Shown here: positions 1-5,780 of the stretch, piece by piece
How positions within the stretch are numbered: the stretch's first letter is position 1
Layout: each line of letters starts with the position of its first letter
Assembly: GCA_017622255.1 (NCBI GenBank)
Contig: JAGARL010000191.1
Location: 1 to 6,157, forward strand
From: Methanocorpusculum sp.
Lineage (GTDB): Archaea; Halobacteriota; Methanomicrobia; Methanomicrobiales; Methanocorpusculaceae
Direction of reading: 5' to 3'
DNA: 6,157 nt
Made by a program: the position numbers and the translations under genes
The notes under the pieces: model-generated
Told to the model about the DNA's origin: nothing
Database searches by the model: none
Seen by the model: only the letters and a program-made list of their open reading frames with translations

Positions 1-743
1 CGGGCAGTGATTGCGACAATGGTCTGCTTGTTTTCCCGGAGGTCGGATGCCTGATTCTTTCCGGAAACATCAGAAGGAGTCAGCAGGTCAATGATATCAT
101 CCTGAATCTGGAAAGCGATACCCGTGTTTAAACCAAGCGTGTACATCGCGCCAATCTGGCGGCCATCTCCGCCGGCAAGAGCGGCACCGATTCCTGCTGC
201 CGCCGCATAGAGAACACCGGTCTTCTTTCTGACCATGCCGAGGTACTCTGCTTCAGATACATCATCACGTTCCTCAAAGGAGATATCCTCCTGCTGACCT
301 TCGCAGAGCTCATGGCTTGCGTGGGCTAACATCTGAACTGCAACGAGCTTTGCTTTGTCCTCACAGTTCTTAACACGGCAGATGTGCTCGAAGGCATCTG
401 CATGGAGACAATCGCCGGCAAGAATTGCGGTCGGCTCACCATATACGGTGTGGACGGTCGGCTCACCGCGGCGAAGTGAATCGCCGTCCATGATATCATC
501 GTGGACAAGAGTGTATGTGTGTAACCACTCTAAGGCAAGAGCCGCCTCGACCACATCCTCAGATGCTCCCGGGCGGACCGCATCTGCCGCCAGCATGACC
601 ATAGCCGGGCGGAGACGCTTTCCGCCGGCGGTTAACAGATGGGATGCCGCCTCGCGGAGACGGGTTTCCACTGCCTTGCTGTACTCGTCAGCCTCACAAT
701 CAACCTTGAAGGCAACCTGTTTGAGATACTCTTTTAAGTCCAT
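1..743 (-). CDS. idsA: Short-chain isoprenyl diphosphate synthase (GGPP synthase type), C-terminus cut by window edge
   Basis: The enzyme condenses DMAPP with successive IPP units in the cytoplasm to give about C20 geranylgeranyl diphosphate, the precursor of archaeal ether-lipid chains. 247 codons are visible; family members are usually about 320 residues, so roughly the last quarter lies outside the window. Seen in the sequence: GGKRLRP at residues 40-46 (IPP binding), the first aspartate-rich motif DDIMD at 82-86, RR at 91-92, and the second aspartate-rich motif DDIID at 215-219. An aromatic residue, Tyr77, lies five residues before the first Asp, the position known to limit chain length in archaeal GGPP synthases, so a C20 product is likely; a bifunctional FPP/GGPP enzyme is also possible. 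The ATG at 743 was chosen because it follows the RNase J stop by 4 bases and has a GTGAT site. It is the last visible gene of the operon. Confidence 0.95.
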   Translation of the reverse strand, partial: MDLKEYLKQVAFKVDCEADEYSKAVETRLREAASHLLTAGGKRLRPAMVMLAADAVRPGASEDVVEAALALEWLHTYTLVHDDIMDGDSLRRGEPTVHTVYGEPTAILAGDCLHADAFEHICRVKNCEDKAKLVAVQMLAHASHELCEGQQEDISFEERDDVSEAEYLGMVRKKTGVLYAAAAGIGAALAGGDGRQIGAMYTLGLNTGIAFQIQDDIIDLLTPSDVSGKNQASDLRENKQTIVAITA

Positions 744-746
744 ACA

Positions 747-751
747 ATCAC
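747..751 (-). promoter_or_regulatory. Ribosome binding site for idsA, overlapping the RNase J stop codon
   Basis: GTGAT on the minus strand is the 3' half of the archaeal Shine-Dalgarno GGAGGTGAT. It contains the TGA stop of RNase J (750-748) and ends 3 bases before the idsA ATG. The same alignment to the start is seen for the stronger site in front of the mevalonate kinase gene. The overlap suggests that a ribosome finishing RNase J re-initiates on idsA. Confidence 0.5.
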
Positions 752-2091
752 TTCGGAAGAACCAGGCGGTCACCGTTCTGCATAATGTGGATGTCGCGGT
801 TTAAGGTGTAGCCGAACTCAGATGCCAGGTGGACATAGCCGCCTTTCATGTGGAACGGACCGTGAGACGGGATGATGTGTTCCGGATTCAGCATGGAGAC
901 TAAATCATAGTGCTCCTGGTAATATGCGTGACCGGTAACATGGAGACCGTCGAAGAGGCGCGCTCCCTGACGGAGGAGGAGGCGGTCAACCTCGGCACGC
1001 TGTGCGAAGTTAATCGGGTTCGGGATGATGTTTGCAGAAAACATCACACGGTCGCCCTTCTCAATCTTGAGCGGGGTTTCACCAAGTGCCATGCGGGAAA
1101 GCATGGATCCCGGTTCTCCCTGATGACCGGTTGCGATGATTAAGAACTTCTCCTTTCCTTCCTTGGAGATTCTGCGCAGCATTCTGTCGGTGGTCTTTCT
1201 GTTTCCGTAGATGCTGGTTCCCTGCGGGAAAGCAACCTGCTTTAACATTTCTGCAGTTCCGTTGTACCGCTCCATGCTTCTTCCAAGAAGAACCGGGATT
1301 CTGTCAATCTCGCGGGCGCACTCGGTAATCGTCTTGATTCTGGCAATCTGGGATGCGAAGGTCGAGACGATGATTGCATGCTTGTCGTCTTCGGCACGCA
1401 TGATGGCATCGCGGACGCGAAGTCTTGCGACCTGTTCACTTGGTGCGTATCCTCTGTCGTCTAAGTTTAAGGACTCGACGATTAAGACTTTGACACCCTC
1501 TTTTCCGATTGCACGCATGCGGGCTAAGTCCGGGGCGTCGCCGATAACCGGCGTCATATCGAACTTGAAGTCGTTTGCATAAACAACGCATCCGGCAGGC
1601 GTGTGCAGGACAGCCATTACAGAGTCAATGATGGAGTGCTGTACGCGGATGAACTCTAAGGTCAGGTTCTGGGAGATGGTGTATTTTGCTCCTGCCTTGA
1701 GTGCGAAGGTCTTGTTGGTGACGGTGAACTTGCGTTCTCCTTCAATCTGCTGTTTGATAAGTTCTGTTGTGTACGGGGTTGCGATAATCGGGCAGTTGTA
1801 GCGGTGAGCTAACTTCTGGACTGCTCCAATGTGGTCTAAGTGACCGTGGGTACAGACGATTGCTTTGACTGTTCCCTCAACCGCGTTCATGACGGTATCG
1901 TCCGGGATTGCACCCATCTGGATTAAGTCCAGGGAGTGCATATTTTCCATATCGACACTGTTATTTCCGGTAATCGGGTCTAAGTACAGACCGATATCGA
2001 AGATAACAATTTCCTTGCCGACGCGGACCGCGGTCATGTTTCTTCCGACCTCGTTGTATCCGCCGACGGCTATTACTTCTACTTCTACCAT
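748..2091 (-). CDS. Archaeal ribonuclease J (metallo-beta-lactamase / beta-CASP nuclease)
   Basis: This family degrades RNA 5' to 3' and, in some members, cuts internally, using two zinc ions; it acts in the cytoplasm in RNA turnover. The protein has 447 residues, the usual euryarchaeal size, and lacks the C-terminal domain of bacterial RNase J. Metal-site motifs seen in order: FDIGL at 31-35 (Asp32), HGHLDH at 82-87, His152, and Asp174 in YANDFKFD. The beta-CASP part shows Glu206 after a hydrophobic strand, GHQGEP at 322-327, HVTGHA at 384-389 and PSHG at 408-411. All expected ligands are present, so it should be active. The ATG at 2091 follows the isomerase stop by 9 bases and has a GAGG site. 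It lies between two isoprenoid genes with which it shares no obvious chemistry. A CPSF-type nuclease is less likely because there are no KH domains and the length fits RNase J. Confidence 0.93.
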   Translation of the reverse strand: MVEVEVIAVGGYNEVGRNMTAVRVGKEIVIFDIGLYLDPITGNNSVDMENMHSLDLIQMGAIPDDTVMNAVEGTVKAIVCTHGHLDHIGAVQKLAHRYNCPIIATPYTTELIKQQIEGERKFTVTNKTFALKAGAKYTISQNLTLEFIRVQHSIIDSVMAVLHTPAGCVVYANDFKFDMTPVIGDAPDLARMRAIGKEGVKVLIVESLNLDDRGYAPSEQVARLRVRDAIMRAEDDKHAIIVSTFASQIARIKTITECAREIDRIPVLLGRSMERYNGTAEMLKQVAFPQGTSIYGNRKTTDRMLRRISKEGKEKFLIIATGHQGEPGSMLSRMALGETPLKIEKGDRVMFSANIIPNPINFAQRAEVDRLLLRQGARLFDGLHVTGHAYYQEHYDLVSMLNPEHIIPSHGPFHMKGGYVHLASEFGYTLNRDIHIMQNGDRLVLPK

Positions 2092-2096
2092 GTAGT

Positions 2097-2102
2097 TCCT
2101 CT
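2097..2102 (-). promoter_or_regulatory. Ribosome binding site for RNase J, overlapping the isomerase stop codon
   Basis: AGAGGA on the minus strand lies 5 bases before the RNase J ATG and overlaps the TAG stop (2103-2101) of the upstream gene. It supports 2091 as the start and suggests coupled translation. Confidence 0.55.
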
Positions 2103-3144
2103 ATTTGTTTGTCATTTCCCTGACTGTGCCGGTCAGATAATACCGGACTTTTGCAAGCGCTGAAATATTCTGTGCTCCGGTCAGAAACATTGCGGTTTTC
2201 AGTTCTCCGCAGAGGGTTTCAATTCTGCTGAAAAGTGCATCTTTTCCTTTCAGTGCATCCGGCAGGAGCGTTAACGCCATTCCTGCCATGTCTGCGCCGA
2301 GAGCTATTGCCTTTGCTGCATCAAGTCCGTTTTTGAGTCCTCCGGTGGCAATCACCGGACATGCTCCAACCTGCGCTACCTCAAAAACGCTCACTGCGGT
2401 AGGGATTCCCCATTCGAGGAACGTGTCTCCGAGCATCTGATGCGTTTTATCACTGGCACGTGCTTTTTCTATTTTTGCCCAGGATGTTCCGCCGAATCCG
2501 CCGACATCAATGGCCGCCGCTCCTGCATCATAGAGCGCGGAGGCCGCTTCGCGGGAGATTCCGGAACCCGTTTCCTTGACGATAACCGGAACAGAGAGTT
2601 CACGGCATGCTTCGCGGATGGTGGCTAAGATGCCGACACCCGAGCGGTCGCCTTCTACCTGAATTATCTCCTGCAGGAAGTTTAAGTGGATGCAGAGTGC
2701 ATCCGCATCAATCATCGAAACGGCACGCTCAGCCCATTCGAGACCATGGTCTCTGAGCTGAACCGCGCTGATGTTTCCGGCAAGAAATGCATTCGGTGCA
2801 GTTTCCCGGACGACCGTGAAGCTGTCTGCAAGGTTTGGGTTTTCCAGGGCTGCACGCTGCGAGCCCACTCCCATCGGGATGTTGAAATGCTCAGCAGCGG
2901 CGGCTAAGGTTTTGTTTACCTCTGCGGTGTCAGGGTGACCTCCTGTCATTGCCGCGATAAAAATCGGGGCATTCAGTCTGCGGCCAAGAAATGTCGTGCT
3001 GATGTCGATTTCATCCGCCGAACATTCGGGTACGGCGTTGTGTACGAGACGCACGTCAGAAAAACCGGCATCGCCGAACGCGACATCGGTGTTTGCGCAG
3101 AGGTTTAAGTGATCGAGTTTCCTCGATGCGGTAAGTCCGGTCAT
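2101..3144 (-). CDS. fni: Type 2 isopentenyl-diphosphate delta-isomerase (FMN-dependent)
   Basis: It interconverts IPP and DMAPP using reduced FMN and Mg2+, and so supplies the primer for the prenyl synthase encoded two genes downstream. The protein is 347 residues, full length for the family, and forms a TIM barrel. Seen: the N-terminal RKLDHL at 8-13, AAMTGG at 64-69, GVGSQR at 92-97, and the catalytic stretch with His153, Asn155, Gln158 and Glu159, followed by QVEGD at 162-166. FMN-binding elements are Lys190 in VKETGSG, GGFGGTSW at 215-222 and ATGGLKNG at 266-273. The ATG at 3144 overlaps the IPK stop by four bases (ATGA), which points to translational coupling; no strong Shine-Dalgarno is visible. 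One oddity is Val163, where I recall Pro as the usual residue after that Gln. The type 1 (Nudix) isomerase is excluded by the motifs. Confidence 0.96.
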   Translation of the reverse strand: MTGLTASRKLDHLNLCANTDVAFGDAGFSDVRLVHNAVPECSADEIDISTTFLGRRLNAPIFIAAMTGGHPDTAEVNKTLAAAAEHFNIPMGVGSQRAALENPNLADSFTVVRETAPNAFLAGNISAVQLRDHGLEWAERAVSMIDADALCIHLNFLQEIIQVEGDRSGVGILATIREACRELSVPVIVKETGSGISREAASALYDAGAAAIDVGGFGGTSWAKIEKARASDKTHQMLGDTFLEWGIPTAVSVFEVAQVGACPVIATGGLKNGLDAAKAIALGADMAGMALTLLPDALKGKDALFSRIETLCGELKTAMFLTGAQNISALAKVRYYLTGTVREMTNK

Positions 3145-3881
3145 TTTACCAGTGTCCCCCCGCAGGGTTCTCCTGCAAGAAATGCCGCAAGCATTTCCGG
3201 TCTGAAGATATGCGACGGGGTACCGGATTCGGCCAGAGAAAGCAGTTCTTCTACTTTTCCCTGCATTCCGCCGGTAACATCCGCTGTATCAGCAGAGCTG
3301 AACGAAACAGCGGAAACAGTTTCTCGGGTAATTTCCGGGATAATTTCGCCGCCGGAGAGCACCCCTCCGGTGGCGGTGACGATGCCGATTTTATCCGCAC
3401 CAAGCGCTTTTGCCAGATACGGAACAATCTGATCGCCGGAGACAATACAGCCGCCGAGACTGCGGTCCATGACAACGTCGCCGTGGAGAACCGGGACAAT
3501 GCCTGCTTCAAGCAGACTGGAAATCTGCTCTTCGCCGCAGAAAATCAGGCGGCCGTTTTCCGCAAGTGCGGAGGCAAACGGCGGAAAAGAGACCGCTTCA
3601 ACTCCTGCCTCCCGCAATGCTGTGACAACTTCAGCATTTAAGCGGGAGACTGCAGTGTGAGTCACAAAGACTCCGCGGGCATTCTCTTTTCCAACACCGG
3701 AAGCAATCCCGTAGGCTTTTGCTTCCGGATGACCAAGCGAACCGGCCCCATGAACGATAACGGCAGGAGTCTTTGCCTCAGCAATTGCCGCGGCGAGTTT
3801 TGCAATAACTTCCCGGTGAATTACCCCGGGGTTTGCTTTGTCGGTGATTACCGAGCCGCCGAGTTTGATGATGACGGGCAT
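3141..3881 (-). CDS. Isopentenyl phosphate kinase
   Basis: The enzyme phosphorylates isopentenyl phosphate with ATP to give IPP, the last step before isomerisation in the archaeal mevalonate routes. It has 246 residues and belongs to the amino acid kinase (AAK) superfamily. Seen: Lys6 with GGS at 8-10 and Lys15 (phosphate contacts), HGAGSLGHPEA at 44-54 with His51 at the position of the catalytic His that distinguishes IPK from other AAK members, HGDVVMD at 133-139, SGDQI at 148-152 and DVTGGM at 201-206. The family motif is often GGGSFGH; the Gly-to-Ala and Phe-to-Leu changes here are mild. The start at 3881 shares its A with the mevalonate kinase stop (TGATG) and has AAGGAGG ten bases upstream. 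The fosfomycin kinase FomA and acetylglutamate kinase are related but do not fit the context. Confidence 0.95.
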   Translation of the reverse strand: MPVIIKLGGSVITDKANPGVIHREVIAKLAAAIAEAKTPAVIVHGAGSLGHPEAKAYGIASGVGKENARGVFVTHTAVSRLNAEVVTALREAGVEAVSFPPFASALAENGRLIFCGEEQISSLLEAGIVPVLHGDVVMDRSLGGCIVSGDQIVPYLAKALGADKIGIVTATGGVLSGGEIIPEITRETVSAVSFSSADTADVTGGMQGKVEELLSLAESGTPSHIFRPEMLAAFLAGEPCGGTLVK

Positions 3882-4753
3882 CAGAGATCTGCCTCCTTGC
3901 GGGCTCCTTCCGTGTCAATAGTGGTGATGATAGTCTTTGCGTCGCAGTCCTCAAGAGCATTGGCAACACGGTTGCGCGAACCTTTGGAACAGAGCGCCCA
4001 GATACAGCCGCCGCCGCCGGCACCGGAGAGCTTTGCTCCGTATGCGCCGGCACTGCGGGCGGCAAGCACCAGGTTCGAGAGAGCCGGATGACTGACTCCT
4101 AAGGCTTCCAGGAGCGCATGGTTTCTGTTCATGAGATTGCCTAACTCTTTGTGGTTTTCCATGTTGTGCATGGCTTCCATCGTAATTGCCCCGATAGCGT
4201 CCATAATCGGATTGGCAACTGCAGGAGAATGCTCACGGAACTCGGCAACACGGCGGACCATTTCGGAAGTGTTGTGGGAAACCATCGAGTTGCCGATAAC
4301 AATCGAGAGATTCTGCGGCGGGATTAAACGGCGTTTTTCCTCACCGCGGATTAAGACCATGCCGCCGAAGGTGGAGACATAGGTATCCGTGGCGCTGGCA
4401 CGGCCTCCCTGCGTGATTTTCTCCACCTCATGGGCGAGTTCTGCGACCTCGGCTCTGGAGTAGCCGAGCTGGAATTCATCATTGATAGCAAAAAGGGTGG
4501 CAACCGTTACTGCTGCGGAAGAGCCGAGTCCCGATGCACTGGGAAGCTGAGATCTGACATAGACGCTTCCTTTGATATCGAGGAGTTTGAAGCATTCAGC
4601 AATATAGGGTGAGTTCGGACGCTGGAAATAGCGGGAGTGACGAACCGTTACCATCACTCGCGGCTTAATGGACATCGCGATACCCGGTTTTCCGTAAACG
4701 ACTGCGTGTTCTCCGAAGAGGAAGACCTTTCCCGGAGCGCTCCACGTTGCCAT
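3881..4753 (-). CDS. mvk: Mevalonate kinase (GHMP kinase family)
   Basis: It phosphorylates mevalonate with ATP to give mevalonate 5-phosphate in the cytoplasm. The protein has 290 residues, near the size of other archaeal enzymes. The three GHMP motifs are clear: APGKVFLFGEHAVVYG at 6-21 (Lys9, Glu15), LPSASGLGSSAA at 70-81 (phosphate-binding loop) and KLSGAGGGGC at 241-250. GRASATDTYVSTFGG at 117-131 carries Asp123, the expected catalytic base; this form of the motif is typical of archaeal mevalonate kinase rather than of galactokinase or homoserine kinase. The ATG at 4753 shares its A with the MEMO stop (TGATG) and has a strong GGAGGTG five bases upstream, which settles the start. The neighbouring IPK and isomerase confirm the pathway. 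Confidence 0.96.
   Translation of the reverse strand: MATWSAPGKVFLFGEHAVVYGKPGIAMSIKPRVMVTVRHSRYFQRPNSPYIAECFKLLDIKGSVYVRSQLPSASGLGSSAAVTVATLFAINDEFQLGYSRAEVAELAHEVEKITQGGRASATDTYVSTFGGMVLIRGEEKRRLIPPQNLSIVIGNSMVSHNTSEMVRRVAEFREHSPAVANPIMDAIGAITMEAMHNMENHKELGNLMNRNHALLEALGVSHPALSNLVLAARSAGAYGAKLSGAGGGGCIWALCSKGSRNRVANALEDCDAKTIITTIDTEGARKEADL
3892..3898 (-). promoter_or_regulatory. Ribosome binding site for isopentenyl phosphate kinase
   Basis: AAGGAGG on the minus strand lies inside the last codons of the mevalonate kinase gene, 10 bases before the IPK ATG. The spacing is a little long, but the match is strong and supports 3881 as the start. Confidence 0.6.
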
Positions 4754-5586
4754 CAGAGCACCTCCATTGAGGCGTAGCCGACGACTGCCCGGTAATCACC
4801 GGATGCGTCGCCGGAGGTTGCATAGGTTAAAACCCTGGCTTCCGTTGCGCCAAGGGCTTTTCCGATCTCTGCCGTCGCAGCGATACAGCCGTATCCGCAC
4901 ATGGAGGGCTGAATGGCATAGAGGGCGTCATAGAACGCATTCACATCAAGGTTTTTCACTGCCGCAAGACAGGTTAAGTCATTGGTCTCCGCTTTCTTTG
5001 CCGGAACATAGTGTGACCCGTCGCCGGAAGCAACAACAATGATGCTGCGTCCGGTTTTTTCAACCGCAGAAAGAACTGCGGCGGCAACAGCAGAAGCTCC
5101 TGCCGGAGACTGGTCTCCCATGAGGATTGCGGCAACCTTCGCTTTCGGGAAGCGGAAGGCGATAAACGGCATCTGTGTCTCAAGAGAGTTTTCCTGTTCC
5201 CGTGCAGCTGCATTGTCCAGCGGAAGAGTCACTGCCGCGGCAAACTCTGAATCAGCTTTGACGATACCTATCGGTGTTTCCCAGTCGATATCAGAGACCG
5301 AGTTTACCGTTCCCTGGTGGCTTGTTCCAATAAGGACAAAGGTGCCGTCAAAATCAGGAGAGATGCGGGAGTAGGAGACAGCAGCCACAGGTCCTGAGTA
5401 GACATAGCCGGCATGCGGTACGAGAATTCCTTTCGGATTCGAAACAGACGTAACCGTAGCATCGAAAAATTGCGACAGAACGGCTTTCAGCCCCTCCGCT
5501 TCGCTTGGGTAAAAGATACCCGCAAGTGTCGGGAGACGCGCGGATTTTTCCGATACCCGCGGCTCCGCTGATATTTTGTGTATCAT
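4753..5586 (-). CDS. MEMO1-family protein (putative metalloprotein of unknown role)
   Basis: MEMO proteins share the fold of class III extradiol dioxygenases (LigB type). Human MEMO1 is linked to cell motility and metal binding, but the archaeal role is not established. The protein has 277 residues and spans the family: AGIFYP at 22-27, VPHAGYVYSGP at 56-66 (His58), GTSH at 87-90 (His90), ENSLETQMPF at 132-141, SGDGSHY at 187-193 (Asp189, His192), Cys230 in MCGYG, and YATSGDASGD at 255-264. His58, His90, His192 and Cys230 correspond to the pocket residues of human MEMO1, so the metal site looks intact. About 16 residues precede the usual family start. The ATG at 5586 is the only in-frame ATG, GTG or TTG between an upstream TGA and the AGIFYP motif; it has no Shine-Dalgarno, so a leaderless or short-leader start is possible. 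It is the first gene of the isoprenoid operon and overlaps mevalonate kinase by one base. Confidence 0.93.
   Translation of the reverse strand: MIHKISAEPRVSEKSARLPTLAGIFYPSEAEGLKAVLSQFFDATVTSVSNPKGILVPHAGYVYSGPVAAVSYSRISPDFDGTFVLIGTSHQGTVNSVSDIDWETPIGIVKADSEFAAAVTLPLDNAAAREQENSLETQMPFIAFRFPKAKVAAILMGDQSPAGASAVAAAVLSAVEKTGRSIIVVASGDGSHYVPAKKAETNDLTCLAAVKNLDVNAFYDALYAIQPSMCGYGCIAATAEIGKALGATEARVLTYATSGDASGDYRAVVGYASMEVL
4759..4765 (-). promoter_or_regulatory. Strong ribosome binding site for mevalonate kinase
   Basis: GGAGGTG on the minus strand matches the archaeal anti-Shine-Dalgarno sequence over seven bases and ends 5 bases before the ATG at 4753. It lies within the last codons of the MEMO gene and is the best site in the operon. 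Confidence 0.75.
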
Positions 5587-5598
5587 TGTATATGAGAC

Positions 5599-5608
5599 GG
5601 AAATTTCC
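5599..5608. repeat. Perfect 10-base palindrome GGAAATTTCC before the MEMO gene
   Basis: GGAAATTTCC reads the same on both strands and ends 12 bases upstream of the MEMO ATG. It is in the right place for an operator close to a transcription start, but palindromes of this length also arise by chance, and no second copy was seen in the intergenic region. Confidence 0.3.
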
Positions 5609-5626
5609 TGTTTTCCATCAGACCGA

Positions 5627-5636
5627 GATATTTACA
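5627..5636 (-). promoter_or_regulatory. Candidate TATA box, proximal, for the operon
   Basis: TGTAAATATC on the minus strand is centred about 45 bases before the MEMO ATG. With the usual archaeal spacing of about 25 bases from TATA box to start, transcription would begin near 5605 and leave a leader of about 20 bases. The factor B element upstream is not convincing. It is one of several candidates and cannot be chosen from sequence alone. Confidence 0.3.
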
Positions 5637-5644
5637 GCCCGTAT

Positions 5645-5682
5645 TTCCGGCGGCTTCGTGGGAGAAGAAGCAGATGCCGGAA
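5645..5682 (-). promoter_or_regulatory. Nested inverted repeat / candidate leader stem-loop upstream of the operon
   Basis: Outer arms TTCCGGC (5645-5651) and GCCGGAA (5676-5682) are perfectly complementary over 7 bp. Inside them GCTTC (5653-5657) and GAAGC (5667-5671) form a second 5-bp stem around a 9-base loop, with a 1/4-base internal bulge between the stems. The element ends 58 bases before the MEMO ATG. If the operon starts at the distal TATA-like box (5701-5708), this would be a hairpin at or near the 5' end of the transcript. If it starts at the proximal box, it would be a DNA palindrome just upstream of the promoter. Confidence 0.45.
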
Positions 5683-5700
5683 CATGACTGCTCTAAGGTA

Positions 5701-5708
5701 GAATATAG
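5701..5708 (-). promoter_or_regulatory. Candidate TATA box, distal, for the operon
   Basis: CTATATTC on the minus strand is preceded by an A-rich stretch (CAAAACCAA) that could serve as a factor B element. Usual spacing would place the start near 5680 and give a leader of about 95 bases that begins close to the stem-loop at 5645-5682. A further TATA-like string, ACATATAC at about 5731-5738, is an alternative. Confidence 0.35.
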
Positions 5709-5743
5709 TTGGTTTTGCTATGAGATAAAGTATATGTACCCGT

Positions 5744-5759
5744 TCTCTCTTTTGAGAGA
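5744..5759. repeat. 6-bp hairpin TCTCTC / GAGAGA with 4-base loop
   Basis: TCTCTC and GAGAGA flank a 4-base homopolymer loop. The hairpin lies 21 bases after the permease stop and just downstream of the T6 tract in the direction of transcription. No T-run follows it on the minus strand, so it is not a bacterial-type terminator. It may protect the permease transcript's 3' end or be a palindromic binding site before the operon. Confidence 0.4.
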
Positions 5760-5767
5760 GAGGATGC

Positions 5768-5773
5768 AAAAAA
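5768..5773 (-). terminator. T-tract, candidate archaeal terminator of the phosphate permease
   Basis: Six consecutive T residues on the minus strand begin 7 bases after the permease TAA stop (5783-5781). Archaeal RNA polymerase often terminates at T-rich tracts without needing a hairpin, so this is the best terminator candidate between the permease and the isoprenoid operon. A single T6 run is modest, and some read-through is plausible. Confidence 0.45.
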
Positions 5774-5780
5774 GATTGGG

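Noticed and set aside
355..804. 149-codon open frame on the plus strand
   Set aside because: It is antisense to the prenyl synthase and the end of RNase J, both of which have complete family motifs. Its translation shows no recognisable domain.
3210..4091. Two plus-strand open frames of about 143-144 codons opposite IPK and MVK
   Set aside because: They are antisense to kinases with full motif sets, and their translations are low-complexity and resemble no family I know.
5587..5780. Possible tRNA, small RNA gene or CRISPR repeats in the intergenic region
   Set aside because: No cloverleaf, no spaced direct repeats and no GC-rich RNA-like block was seen. Only the two inverted repeats and TATA-like strings are supported.
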